The translations under genes were made by a program, and so were the position numbers. This document shows positions 46,296 through 55,035 of a DNA stretch of 64,000 nucleotides, piece by piece. The notes beneath the pieces were generated by a model that saw nothing but the letters and a program-made list of their open reading frames with translations, had not been told where the DNA came from and ran no database searches. Each line of letters opens with the position of its first letter. Position 1 is the stretch's first letter. Source of the DNA: Streptomyces sp. AJS327 (GTDB lineage: Bacteria > Actinomycetota > Actinomycetes > Streptomycetales > Streptomycetaceae); contig NZ_SKBR01000005.1 in NCBI RefSeq assembly GCF_013450295.1, positions 51,588 to 115,587 of the forward strand, in the 5' to 3' direction.

Positions 46296-46951
46296 CCGGC
46301 CGCTGAGCCGCGCCTCGCACCTCCTTCGCGCCAGGAAACCCGTCCGCCCGCTTCCCGTTCTCCGCCCTTTCCGCTCTTCCCTTCTTTTCCTGTTTTTCCG
46401 TTCGTTCTGCGTTTCCTGTTCTTCCCGGGGTCCGTGTTTTCCGTGTTTCCCGAGTGTCCGGGGGTACGGGGGTACGGGGTCGGGTGTCCGTGCGCCGTCC
46501 GTATTCCCCGGCTCGCCGTCTCGTGGCGGGGTGGAGCCCCGTCGCTCCGGTGGGCCGTCCGTCGCGCGTGGGCGCGGGCCTCTGGTGCCGGTTCCCCCGG
46601 CGCGCGTGACCCGGGCCGCCCGGCCCGCCCACTCTCTCCCGTGCCCGCGGTGTCCGACGCGGGGTGGATGGCGCTGTCCGGCGCGGCGGCCGGTGCCGGG
46701 GGGCCGGGGTGGGGTGCCCGGGGTGGGGGCGGGGTATCGCGGGCCGCTTCGGGGGGTAGGTATCGGGGACACGGCAGCCCAGCGGCAGACAGAGGACCGC
46801 AGGTCCACAGAAACCCGGTCCGCGCGGGGCGAACCCGCGTCTTCTTCCCTTTCTCCCCGAAATTGGTAAGGTCGTGGTTTCGCCCCCTGCGAAGGTCCAC
46901 CCTTCCGGGTAGGGCGTTGTTTGTTATCCACAGTACCGACGAGGAGCACCT
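46296..46951. other. Upstream region of greA with pyrimidine tract
   Basis: 656 bp without a supported gene. At about 46345-46450 the plus strand is a C/T-rich tract (CTTCCCGTTCTCC, CTTTCCGCTCTTCCC, TTTTCC types), unlike its surroundings. The last 120 bp contain AT-richer DNA (AAATTGGTAAGG, TTGTTTGTTATCC), the likely greA promoter. Confidence 0.45.
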
Positions 46952-47449
46952 GTGACCCAGACCAGCGACAACGTCACCTGGCTGACCCAGGAGGCGTACA
47001 ACCAGCTCAAGGCCGAGCTGGAGTACCTGTCGGGTCCTGCACGTACCGAGATCTCCAAGAAGATCGAGGCGGCTCGCGAAGAGGGTGACCTCCGCGAGAA
47101 CGGCGGGTACCACGCGGCGAAGGAGGAGCAGGGAAAGCAGGAGTTGCGCGTCCGGCAACTGGAGCAGCTGCTGGAGACCGCGAAGGTCGGAGTGGCCCCC
47201 GCCGACGACGGCGTGGTTGCCCCTGGAATGGTCGTCACCATCGCCTTCGAGGGCGATGAGAACGACACGATGACGTTCCTGCTCGCGTCCCGTGAGTACG
47301 CGAGTGGTGACATCGAGACGTACTCGCCGCAGTCACCGCTCGGTAGCGGGGTGAACGGCAAGAAGGTCGGTGCTGAGGCGCAGTACGAACTCCCGAACGG
47401 CAAGATGGCGTCGGTGACCGTCTTGGACGCCAAGCCCTACCAGGGTTAG
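46952..47449 (+). CDS. greA: Transcription elongation factor GreA
   Basis: Rescues backtracked RNA polymerase by stimulating transcript cleavage. 165 residues: an N-terminal coiled coil (about 10-75) with the LKAELEYLSGPARTEISKKIEAAREEGDLRENGGYHAAKEEQ region, whose acidic tip (E-x-G-D) holds the metal-coordinating residues, and a C-terminal FKBP-like domain. In this actinomycete version the C-terminus includes SPLGSGVNGKKVGAEAQYELPNG. GTG 46952 has GAGGAG about 7 nt upstream. It is closed by two hairpins. Confidence 0.95.
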   Translation: MTQTSDNVTWLTQEAYNQLKAELEYLSGPARTEISKKIEAAREEGDLRENGGYHAAKEEQGKQELRVRQLEQLLETAKVGVAPADDGVVAPGMVVTIAFEGDENDTMTFLLASREYASGDIETYSPQSPLGSGVNGKKVGAEAQYELPNGKMASVTVLDAKPYQG

Positions 47450-47467
47450 CGGCCGGGGAAGCGAGGT

Positions 47468-47497
47468 AGAGCCCCCGGCCGGAAGGCCGGGGGCTCT
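47468..47497 (+). terminator. greA terminator
   Basis: AGAGCCCCCGGCC and GGCCGGGGGCTCT around GGAA form a 13-bp perfect stem with a 4-nt loop, followed by CGCTGT. Confidence 0.85.
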
Positions 47498-47520
47498 CGC
47501 TGTATCCGCCCGCAGGCGTG

Positions 47521-47561
47521 TCCGCCGGACGCGGTGCCAGCCAGGCACCGCGTCCGGCGGA
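47521..47561. terminator. Second hairpin between greA and the ABC permease
   Basis: An 18-bp perfect stem (TCCGCCGGACGCGGTGCC with GGCACCGCGTCCGGCGGA) has a 5-nt loop, AGCCA. It lies between the convergent greA and ABC permease genes and probably stops the permease transcript. Confidence 0.8.
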
Positions 47562-47637
47562 GGCGTTTCGGCGGACCGTCGGCCAGTGCTCCGGGGGCGG
47601 GTCGGGGTGACGCCCGGCCCGCCCAACGGGGCGGCGG

Positions 47638-48495
47638 TCAGGCGGCGTTGCGGTACTTGCGCACCGCCAGGGTGCGGAAGATCGCGATGATCACGATGGA
47701 CCAGAGCATCGAGGCGATGGCCGGGTGCTGCATCGGCCAGGCGTCCGGCACCGGATAGCCCTCGGGCAGGTTGCCGAAGAGGTCGCGGCAGGCGACCACG
47801 GTCGCGCTGAACGGGTTCCACTCGGCGATGTGCTGGAGGAACGACGGCATGTTCTGTGAGGGCACGAAGGCCACCGAGATGAACGTGAGCGGGAAGAGCC
47901 AGATCAGCCCGCCGGAGGTCGCGGCCTCCGGGGTGCGGACGGAGAGGCCGATCAGCGCGCCGATCCAGGTGAAGGCGTAGCCGAGCAGGAGCAGCAGGCC
48001 GAACCCCGCGAGCGCGTTGAGCAGTCCGTCGTGTGCGCGCCAGCCGACGAGCAGCGCCACGATCGCCAGCACCACCAGCGTCAGCGCGGTCTGCACCAGG
48101 TCGGCGAGCGACCGGCCGGTGAGCACGGCCCCGCGGGACATGGGCAGGGAACGGAAGCGGTCGATCAGCCCCTTGTGCATGTCGTCCGCTATCCCGGCGC
48201 CGGCACCGGCGGTGGCGAAGGTGACGGTCTGCGCGAAGATGCCGCCCATCAGGAACTGCCGGTAGGTGTCGGCGTCGAGACCGGCGCCCGGGACGCTGAT
48301 CGAGCCGCCGAAGACGTAGCTGAACAGCACGACGAACATGATCGGCTGGATCAGCGCGAAGATGACCACCTCGGGGATGCGCAGCATCCGCAGCAGGTTG
48401 CGTTTCGCGATGATCAGGGAGTCGCGGACGGACCGCGCTATCCCTCCGCCGCTCGCCGAGGGCGTGGGGGTGGCGGTCTGGGTGGGGGCGCTCAC
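47638..48495 (-). CDS. ABC-2 type permease (DrrB-like)
   Basis: Membrane half of an ABC exporter, 285 residues with about six helices: VVIFALIQPIMFVVLFSYVF, TFATAGAGAGIA-region, LTLVVLAIVALLVG, FGLLLLLGYAFTWIGALIGL, GLIWLFPLTFISVAFVP and the C-terminal SMLWSIVIIAIFRTLAV. It fits the daunorubicin-resistance DrrB family. Its start overlaps the stop of the ATPase gene by 4 nt, so the two are coupled. Substrate unknown; it could export a lipophilic compound. Confidence 0.92.
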   Translation of the reverse strand: MSAPTQTATPTPSASGGGIARSVRDSLIIAKRNLLRMLRIPEVVIFALIQPIMFVVLFSYVFGGSISVPGAGLDADTYRQFLMGGIFAQTVTFATAGAGAGIADDMHKGLIDRFRSLPMSRGAVLTGRSLADLVQTALTLVVLAIVALLVGWRAHDGLLNALAGFGLLLLLGYAFTWIGALIGLSVRTPEAATSGGLIWLFPLTFISVAFVPSQNMPSFLQHIAEWNPFSATVVACRDLFGNLPEGYPVPDAWPMQHPAIASMLWSIVIIAIFRTLAVRKYRNAA

Positions 48496-49541
48496 TGCTG
48501 GTTCTCCTTGTCCGTCACCGTGTTCTCCGCGGTCGCGCCTCGGTCACCGCCGCGTGAGCCTCCCGCGGACGGTGGGGTCTCGTCTCCCTCGGCGGCGTGT
48601 CCGGTGAGGGAGATGAAGACGTCGTCCAGGGTGGGGCGGCGCAGTCCGATGTCGTCGATCTCGACGCCCTGGGCGTCCAGTTCGCGGATGATCTCGGCCA
48701 GCAGCTTCGCGCCGCCGGTGACCGGGACGGTGAGTCTGCGGGCGTGGGTCTCCACCGCGACCTCGGTCTTGCCGGGGCCCTGGAGTCCGTGCCGGTCGAG
48801 GATCGCCTTGGCGGTGGGTATGCGGTCGCGCTCGTGGACCACGACCTCCACGCGTTCCCCGCCGGTCTGGGCCTTGAGCTGGTCGGAGGTGCCCCGCGCG
48901 ATCACCCGGCCGTGGTCGACGACCGCGATGTTGTGGGCCAGCCGGTCGGCCTCCTCCAGGTACTGGGTGGTGAGCAGCAGCGTGGTGCCGCCCGCGACCA
49001 GGTCCTCGATCACCTCCCAGAGCGCCTGCCGGTTGCGGGGGTCGAGGCCGGTGGTCGGCTCGTCCATGAACATCACGGGTGGGCTGACGACCAGCGCGGC
49101 GGCGAGGTCGAGCCGTCGGCGCATACCGCCGGAGTAGGTCTTCGCGGGGCGGTCCGCGGCCTCCGTGAGGTGGAACCGCTCCAGCAGTTCGGTGGCCCGG
49201 CGCTTCGCGTCCCGGCCGGACATCTGGTAGAGCTGGCCGACCATCTGGAGGTTCTCGCGGCCGGTGAGGTACTCGTCGACGGCGGCGAACTGGCCCGAGA
49301 GGCCGATGGAACGGCGCACCGCGTCCGGGTTCCTGAGGACGTCGATCCCGGCGACGACCGCGGTGCCGCTGTCCGGCCGGAGGAGGGTGGTCAGGACCCG
49401 GACGGCGGTGGTCTTTCCCGCTCCGTTCGGCCCGAGCAGACCGAGCACGGTGCCTTCCGGGACGTCGAGATCGACGCCGTCCAGAGCCCTTACGTCGCCG
49501 AAGGTCTTGACCAGACCCTCGGCGTGAATGGCGCCTGGCAT
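48492..49541 (-). CDS. ABC transporter ATP-binding protein (DrrA-like)
   Basis: 349 residues. Walker A LLGPNGAGKTTAVR, Q-loop region GQFAAVDEYLTGRENL, signature TYSGGMRRRLDLAAAL, Walker B PPVMFMDEPTTGLDPRNRQ, switch LLTTQYLEEADRLAHNIAVVDHG and the DrrA C-terminal region (QTGGERVEVVVHERD, PTLDDVFISLTGH). It is the first gene of a two-gene exporter operon. Its promoter region, about 120 bp upstream, carries a perfect 12-bp inverted repeat bracketing a -35 element, so the pump is probably repressor-controlled. Confidence 0.94.
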   Translation of the reverse strand: MPGAIHAEGLVKTFGDVRALDGVDLDVPEGTVLGLLGPNGAGKTTAVRVLTTLLRPDSGTAVVAGIDVLRNPDAVRRSIGLSGQFAAVDEYLTGRENLQMVGQLYQMSGRDAKRRATELLERFHLTEAADRPAKTYSGGMRRRLDLAAALVVSPPVMFMDEPTTGLDPRNRQALWEVIEDLVAGGTTLLLTTQYLEEADRLAHNIAVVDHGRVIARGTSDQLKAQTGGERVEVVVHERDRIPTAKAILDRHGLQGPGKTEVAVETHARRLTVPVTGGAKLLAEIIRELDAQGVEIDDIGLRRPTLDDVFISLTGHAAEGDETPPSAGGSRGGDRGATAENTVTDKENQQ

Positions 49542-49660
49542 AGATGGGCTCCCAGGGATGGAGGGCGGTCCGCGGCGGACCGCGATGTCGGGATGGTGGA
49601 TTCACCGGATTTATCCGGCATCAGAGACAGTGCTGTGGCCGGACCAGCAGTATGGAGGAC

Positions 49661-49697
49661 GCGCTATATCGCGTCAAGGAAACTAGCGATATAGCGC
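49661..49697 (-). promoter_or_regulatory. Inverted repeat bracketing the exporter -35 element
   Basis: GCGCTATATCGC (49661-49672) and GCGATATAGCGC (49686-49697) are perfect 12-bp arms with a 13-bp spacer. On the minus strand TTGACG (49677-49672) overlaps the spacer and inner arm, with CATACT (49654-49649) 17 nt further, a plausible promoter for the DrrAB-like operon. The arms TATATCGC/GCGATATA look like a repressor operator; no PadR-type gene lies next door. Confidence 0.65.
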
Positions 49698-49719
49698 GCC
49701 AACCTGTCGCGTACGCGCC

Positions 49720-51117
49720 TCAGTTCATGATCGTGTACCCGGCGGCCCGCAGGGCCCGTGCCACCTCGTCACAGTGCCGCGCCCCCTTCGTCTCCAGGTG
49801 GACCTCCACCTCCGCCTCGTCCAGGCCGAGCCGGGGGTCGGTCCGCACATGGCTCACGTCCAGCACGTTCGCGTCCGCGAGGGACAGTTCGCGCAGCAGC
49901 CCCGCCAGCACGCCCGGGCTGTCGGGCAGCCGGAGCCGGAGGGAGAGGTATCGCCCGGCCGCCGCCATCCCGTGCCGGAGGGTGCGCTGTAGGACCAGCG
50001 GGTCGACGTTCCCCCCGGAGAGCACCGCCACCAGCGGCCCCTCGAAGGAGTCGGGCTCGGACAGCAGCGCCGCGACCGGGCTCGCCCCCGCCGGTTCGAC
50101 CACCAGCTTCGCGCGCTCCAGGCACAGCAGGAGCGCGCGGGAGAGCGCGTCCTCGGACACGGTACGGACCTCGTCCACCAGAGAGCCAACGATTTTGAAC
50201 GGCACGTCGCCGGGGCGTCCGACCTTGATCCCGTCGGCCATGGTGCTCACCGAGTCCAGGGCGACCGGATGCCCGGCGGCCAGGGAGAGGGGGTAGGCCG
50301 CCGCCCCCTCCGCCTGCACCCCGATCACCCGCACGTCCGGGCGGAGCGCCTTGACGGCCGTGGCGACCCCGGCGACCAGACCGCCTCCGCCGACACCGAC
50401 GACGATCGTGCGGACCTCCGGGCACTGCTCCAGGATCTCCAGGCCCAGGGTGCCCTGACCCGCGACCACGTCCGGGTGGTTGAAGGGGTGGATGAACACG
50501 GCGCCGGTCTCCCGCGCGTACTCCTGCGCGGCCTCCAGCGTCTCGTCGACCACCTGGCCGTGCAGTCGCACGTGGGCGCCGTAGTCGCGGGTGGCGGTGA
50601 CCTTCGGCAGGGGCGCGCCCTCCGGCATGAACACGGTGGCGGTGACGCCGAGGAGCCGCGCGGCGAGCGCCACCCCCTGCGCGTGGTTGCCCGCGCTGGC
50701 CGCCACCACGCCGCGCGCCCGCTCGGCGGCGGAGAGCCCGGCGATGCGCACGTAGGCGCCGCGCAGTTTGAAGGAGCCGGTGCGCTGGAGGTTCTCGCAC
50801 TTGAGGTGCACGGGCGCGGAGATCAGCTCGGAGAGCTGGCGGCTGCTCTCCATCGCCGTCATCCGGGCGACGCCGGAGAGCGTCTTCCGGGCTGCGGTGA
50901 CGTCCTCGGGGGTGGGGCCGGACGCGGGATCGGAGGTGCTGGCGGTGGTGCCGGGATCGCTGACGGGGGTGGTGTCGGAGGGGGGATGGGGGGTGGGGGT
51001 GGGACGCGTCGCGGGGGTGGTGGACGCGGTCGTGGCGGGGGTGGGTGTGGACCCCGGGGAGATGGCGCCGTCGGTGTGGGCGGGGTCGGGCTGAGGGGTG
51101 GCAGAGCTGTCGACCAT
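49720..51117 (-). CDS. ilvA: Threonine ammonia-lyase
   Basis: PLP enzyme deaminating threonine (serine) to 2-oxobutyrate, either for isoleucine synthesis or catabolism. 465 residues: a disordered Thr/Pro/Ser-rich N-terminus of about 70, then the PLP Lys in CENLQRTGSFKLRGAY, ASAGNHAQGVALAA, VGGGGLVAGVA (glycine-rich phosphate loop), VEPAGASPVAALL, and a single C-terminal ACT-like domain (LRLRLPDSPGVLAGLLRELS). One ACT domain fits the shorter TdcB/actinomycete type rather than the two-ACT E. coli IlvA. ATG 51117 is assumed; the exact start in the low-complexity leader is uncertain. Confidence 0.92.
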   Translation of the reverse strand: MVDSSATPQPDPAHTDGAISPGSTPTPATTASTTPATRPTPTPHPPSDTTPVSDPGTTASTSDPASGPTPEDVTAARKTLSGVARMTAMESSRQLSELISAPVHLKCENLQRTGSFKLRGAYVRIAGLSAAERARGVVAASAGNHAQGVALAARLLGVTATVFMPEGAPLPKVTATRDYGAHVRLHGQVVDETLEAAQEYARETGAVFIHPFNHPDVVAGQGTLGLEILEQCPEVRTIVVGVGGGGLVAGVATAVKALRPDVRVIGVQAEGAAAYPLSLAAGHPVALDSVSTMADGIKVGRPGDVPFKIVGSLVDEVRTVSEDALSRALLLCLERAKLVVEPAGASPVAALLSEPDSFEGPLVAVLSGGNVDPLVLQRTLRHGMAAAGRYLSLRLRLPDSPGVLAGLLRELSLADANVLDVSHVRTDPRLGLDEAEVEVHLETKGARHCDEVARALRAAGYTIMN

Positions 51118-51294
51118 GCGGCCAGTCTTGCACCAGGGGGCCGGAGGTGAGGGCTCGTGGGTTTGCTGCGCGGGTTCCCGCAGTGTCGGTACGAGCCGGG
51201 CGTGAGCGGCGTACTGTGTGCCCCACACCACGGCCGTACGGACCGCGCACTTCAGGAACTTAGGTAACTTTCCCCAAAGAAGCGAGCATCCGCC

Positions 51295-51945
51295 ATGCCC
51301 ACACACCCGGACATGACGACAGACATCCCGACACACATGCCGACACAGATGCCCACAGATGTGCCAACTGACATGCCGAACCCCGTGACCACGGAGCTTC
51401 CCGCCGCCAGCGCGGTCGACCGGAAGCCCGCGGCGGACCCCGACATCACCGACCCGAACGACCCCGTGCAGGACCGAGTGGCGCTGCTTGAGGCGATCCA
51501 GCATCAGGTGGCCGTCTTCGCGCGGCGCGCCGAGCAGACCCGCCTCGGGGGGATCGGCCAGGCCCGGAACTCCATGGACCGCGCCGCCTACCTGCTGCTC
51601 AACCGGCTTGACCAGGAAGGCCCGATGGGTGTGAAGGCGCTCGCGGCCGGGATGGGCATCGACTCCTCCACCGTGACCCGGCAGGTGGCCCCGCTCGTCG
51701 ATTCCGGCCTGGTCAAGCGGACCTCGCACCCGGAGGACGGCCGGGCGGTCGTCCTGGCGCTGTCCCCGCGCGGCGCCACCCGGCTCGCCGATGTGCGCAC
51801 CTCACGCCGGGAGTTGATGGCGCAGGCCACGGAGGACTGGAGCGAGGACGAGCGGGAGGAGTTCTGCGACCTGCTGACCCGCTTCAACGCCGCGCTGCTC
51901 CGGGTCAACCCGTCCGCCGCCACCTCCGGACCCGTCTCCTCCTGA
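51295..51945 (+). CDS. MarR-family regulator with N-terminal tetrapeptide repeat
   Basis: Winged-helix repressor family. The C-terminal 150 residues are a standard MarR domain (RAAYLLLNRLDQEGPMGVKALAAGMGIDSSTVTRQVAPLVDSGLVKR, then the wing HPEDGRAVVLALSPRG and dimer helices). The first 60 residues are disordered and contain five tandem copies of x-[MIV]-P-[TN] (DIPT HMPT QMPT DVPT DMPN). Several in-frame ATGs lie in this repeat, so the true start may be later than 51295. It is divergent from ilvA; AACTT-AGGT-AACTT (51257-51270) lies upstream and may be part of its promoter or operator. Ligand unknown. Confidence 0.85.
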   Translation: MPTHPDMTTDIPTHMPTQMPTDVPTDMPNPVTTELPAASAVDRKPAADPDITDPNDPVQDRVALLEAIQHQVAVFARRAEQTRLGGIGQARNSMDRAAYLLLNRLDQEGPMGVKALAAGMGIDSSTVTRQVAPLVDSGLVKRTSHPEDGRAVVLALSPRGATRLADVRTSRRELMAQATEDWSEDEREEFCDLLTRFNAALLRVNPSAATSGPVSS

Positions 51946-52660
51946 ACCGCCCCGGGGGCGCCCCGGCCCCCAAGTAGCCCCGCACCCCGGATCGTTCACG
52001 CCCCGGGACGACGTGTCCCGGGCGGAGCTGATCCGGGCGTCCCCCGTACCCCGGCGCCCGCTGGCCAGGACCGACTCCCGCGGCCGAGCCCGGTGTGGCC
52101 GTCCCGGACGCGGACGCCCCCCGGCCGGGCGGGGTTCAACAAGCGCCCGGCGTGGCGGTGTTGGGCAGCCGGTTCGCGTCCCGCCGGACCGTACGGGGTC
52201 GCCGTGCACGGCGCTCGGCCCAGCCCGGCCGCGCCCTCCCACGTCGTCGCTCGCGCGGGGACGCACGCACGCTCCTCCCCCAACTCGCCCGCGCGGCACG
52301 GTAGTCGGTCCGACGGGACGTTTCCCGGCCGCCGACTCCCGTGCCCGCTCCGTCGGTTCTGACCCGCGATGCCGTGCGACGGTGCTCCACCCGGTTCGTA
52401 CCGGCGGTGGGACGGGGAGGTCTGGGGAGCGAACTGGGGTGCCGAACCGCCGGATTACGGGCGGACGCGACAGCACGCGCGGACGCCGGGGACGCGGGCC
52501 GGGCGGGCCGTAGCACCCCGGAGACGGTCAACCCGACCGCCCACGGCGCCTGTCGCGCGCCGCGTCCGGCACCCCGTACTCCGGCCCGCGCTCCCCGCCG
52601 GGCCCCGCACCCTTGATTCGATCATCCGCGCTGCCGTCCCATGGCGAACAGGAGGGTGGG
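51946..52660. other. Intergenic region, no gene seen
   Basis: 715 bp between the MarR and the ECF-like genes. Slightly lower third-position bias than the surrounding genes in every frame; no recognised protein, RNA or strong hairpin. Confidence 0.4.
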
Positions 52661-53239
52661 GTGGAAGAACGGAGAGACCGCCAGGAACGCTGTCGTACCC
52701 GGGAGTTCGAGAGCTACGTCGCGGGCGCGGGTGGCCGGTTGCTGCGCGCCGCCCGGCTGCTGAGCGGCGAGCCGCCCGGCGCGGCGCCCGCCGCCCGGCG
52801 GCTGCTGGAGGGTGCGCTGGCCGAGACCTACGCCGACTGGGACCGGCTGCGCGGCGCCGATCCGTACGAGCACACGCGGCGGACGCTGGCCGCGCGCTTC
52901 GCCCGGCACGCCTGGCGCCACCGGCGCCCACGCGGGGGCGTGCTCGGTGAACTGCCCCCGCGCGAACGGCTGGTGCTGGTGTTGCGGATGTACGAGGAGG
53001 TGGCCGAGGAGCAGACGGCGGCCGTCCTCGGGCTGCCCCGGGAACGGGTCCGGATGCTCTGTGCCCGTGGCGTCACCCGGCTCCTGGCCGCCTCGCCCAC
53101 CCGGACGACGGCCCCGGCCGCCCCGCCGCGCGCCTCCGGCCCCCGGCTCCCCAGGTCCCAGCAGCCGCCGTCCTCCGGGCTCCAACAGGGCGCGCGGCGG
53201 GGGACGTTGGACGATCCGCGCCCCGGGGGCGCGGGATGA
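52661..53239 (+). CDS. Degenerate ECF sigma factor-like protein (SigE family type)
   Basis: 192 residues. Region 2-like part (about 14-80: FESYVAGAGGRLLRAARLL, LAETYADWDRLRGADPYEHTRRTLAARFARHAW) is weakly conserved: the helix that binds the -10 element has lost most of the usual aromatic and acidic residues. Region 4 (about 92-140: LPPRERLVLVLRMYEEVAEEQTAAVLGLPRERVRMLCARGVTRL) is a clear helix-turn-helix. The C-terminus is a Pro/Arg/Gly-rich tail. GTG 52661 has an excellent AGGAGGGTGGG site. Its stop overlaps the next gene by 4 nt (ATGA). A DNA-binding protein derived from a sigma factor, or an active ECF, both remain possible. Confidence 0.78.
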   Translation: MEERRDRQERCRTREFESYVAGAGGRLLRAARLLSGEPPGAAPAARRLLEGALAETYADWDRLRGADPYEHTRRTLAARFARHAWRHRRPRGGVLGELPPRERLVLVLRMYEEVAEEQTAAVLGLPRERVRMLCARGVTRLLAASPTRTTAPAAPPRASGPRLPRSQQPPSSGLQQGARRGTLDDPRPGGAG

Positions 53240-53481
53240 ACGCGAGCCGCAGAAGGGAGGCGGTCCGCCGGATGCTGGAGGGACCGGCCGAGCCGGTGCC
53301 CCCGGACCTGGCGGGGGCCGCCGCCCGTCGGGGAGCGCGGCTGCGGCGCGGCCGCCGCGTGCTGCGGCGGTTCGCCTGGGGGCTGCTCGCGGTGCTGGTC
53401 GTGGCGCTGGTCGTCTGGGTGGCGCTGGAGAGCCCCTGGTCGGCCCGGCCGGTCCCGGCCCCGCCCCCCATGGACTGGTGA
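53236..53481 (+). CDS. Tiny membrane protein coupled to the ECF-like gene
   Basis: 81 residues: a basic amphipathic N-terminus (MNASRRREAVRRMLEGP, VPPDLAGAAARRGARLRRGRR), one membrane helix (about 45-65, FAWGLLAVLVVALVVWVAL) and a short Pro-rich external tail. It overlaps the ECF-like gene by 4 nt, the usual layout of sigma/anti-sigma pairs, but has no zinc-finger (HxxxCxxC) motif. A membrane tether for the ECF-like protein is a reasonable guess. Confidence 0.75.
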   Translation: MNASRRREAVRRMLEGPAEPVPPDLAGAAARRGARLRRGRRVLRRFAWGLLAVLVVALVVWVALESPWSARPVPAPPPMDW

Positions 53482-53554
53482 CCCCACGTCGCCGCCCCCG
53501 GGGCGCCGACCGGTGGCGGGGCTTTCGCCCAACAGAGCAGAGTGGGACGGCAGT

Positions 53555-54736
53555 TCAGGAGGTGGGCGGCTGCTGGGCGCGGCTGCCGCCGGTGGCCTCC
53601 CAGCCCGCCACGGCCAGCGCCCGGTAGCCGGCGTACTCGGTGGCCGGATCGGCCGAGTCGGCCCAGGGCAGCGCGCCGACGTACCCGTCGACCACGCTGA
53701 GGGCCTCCATCGCCTCCCGGTAGCGCTCGGCCCGGACCAGGAAGCACACCAGCAGGTGCAGCACGTGCGGACGGACGGGGTGGCCGTCCTCCACCTGGTC
53801 GACGGCGAACTCCGCGGCCTCGATGGCCGTCTCGATCTCCGCGCTCTGGTACAGGCCGCGAACCATGTTGACCTCGGGCAGGTGCGCGTAGGTCGCGAAC
53901 AGCGGCAGCGCGGGTAGCAGCGTGCCCTCCGGGGCCTGGGCGGCCGCGGTCCGCGCGAAGGCGTCCGCCCGCTCCTTGGCGCCGCTGTCCTGCTGCGACC
54001 AGTACGGCAGCGCGACCAGGTGGGCGCCCATGTGGTGCGGGGCGCGCCGCCGCACCTCGGACCAGAGCGACTCGAAGTCGGCCGTGCGGTAGCCCAGGTA
54101 CCGCGCGACGAACAGCTCGGTGATGTGCGGCGTCGGGTCACGCGGGTCGAGCGCCGCCGCGTCCCGGCAGATGTTGCGCGCCTCCTCCAGCACGATGCGG
54201 TGGTCCTCCGAGGCCGGGTCCGCCACCGCCTGCCACACCAGGAACTGTGCGTACACCTGCGCGCCGCCCGCGTCCCCCGGCTGTTGCGCGCGCCAGTTCC
54301 GCAGCCACCGGGCGTCCCGGGGCCGCGGCTCCTTGCTGAGCGAGGGCCCGCCCGGCGCCTCACCGGAGGTGGCGTCCGCCGTGTCCAGGCCCCCGGCCCT
54401 GGCCTGCGACAGCTCCATCGCGGCGGCCCCGGCCAGCGACTGCACCCGCTGCCAGCGCAGCTCCCACTCGTCCGAGGTCAGCGCGAGCATCCGGGCCACG
54501 GGGCCCCAGTCCTGGGTGCGTTGGGTCTCCTCCAGCGCCTCCAGCAGCTCCGGGTCCGGTCCTGGCAGCCGTACGTCCAGCTCCTGGGGCGGGACGAAGC
54601 CGTAGCCCGAGGAGGGGTCGAGGGTCTGCCGCATCCCGCCCTCGGCCTCCTTCCGGAGACGGCGACGGCGCAGCGCGGGCGCGACCAGGACGCCGAAGAC
54701 GGCGGTGAGGGCGATCAGCAGGAGCAGGGCTTCCAT
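53555..54736 (-). CDS. Membrane-anchored protein with helical repeats
   Basis: 393 residues. One N-terminal membrane helix (about 2-22, ALLLLIALTAVFGVLVAPALRRRR), a linker, then a helical domain to the end. Helical hairpins recur (about 60-120 and 160-390; for example ARNICRDAAALDPRDPTPHITELFVARYLGYR and AAEFAVDQVEDGHPVRPHVLHLLVCFLVRAERYREAMEAL), resembling degenerate tetratricopeptide repeats. Such proteins usually bind partners; none is known here. ATG 54736 has GGAG about 12 nt upstream. It is divergent from metB. Confidence 0.82.
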   Translation of the reverse strand: MEALLLLIALTAVFGVLVAPALRRRRLRKEAEGGMRQTLDPSSGYGFVPPQELDVRLPGPDPELLEALEETQRTQDWGPVARMLALTSDEWELRWQRVQSLAGAAAMELSQARAGGLDTADATSGEAPGGPSLSKEPRPRDARWLRNWRAQQPGDAGGAQVYAQFLVWQAVADPASEDHRIVLEEARNICRDAAALDPRDPTPHITELFVARYLGYRTADFESLWSEVRRRAPHHMGAHLVALPYWSQQDSGAKERADAFARTAAAQAPEGTLLPALPLFATYAHLPEVNMVRGLYQSAEIETAIEAAEFAVDQVEDGHPVRPHVLHLLVCFLVRAERYREAMEALSVVDGYVGALPWADSADPATEYAGYRALAVAGWEATGGSRAQQPPTS

Positions 54737-55035
54737 GTCGGCGGGTCTCCACACGGCTCGGGTCGGGCTCGGAGCGGGTGGCGGCCACCGCCCCGCTGGC
54801 CGGGCGGGCCGCTCCCTCCCTCCACGGTACGGTGCCGCGCCGGGACCGGGGCCGACCGGCCGCGACGGACGCCGGGGGCCGGGCGGCGGCGCGCGGCGGC
54901 CGGGCCGGGCGGAGGTCCGGAAGGGGTGTTTTCGGCGGGTTCGCCGGTGGTCTCCCGCGCGGGGTGGGAGCGGAGTCCCCTCCTCCTCCCCGGCGCCCTG
55001 GCGGGGAGTGCCCCACCAGGGCCTACCCTCGCCTC

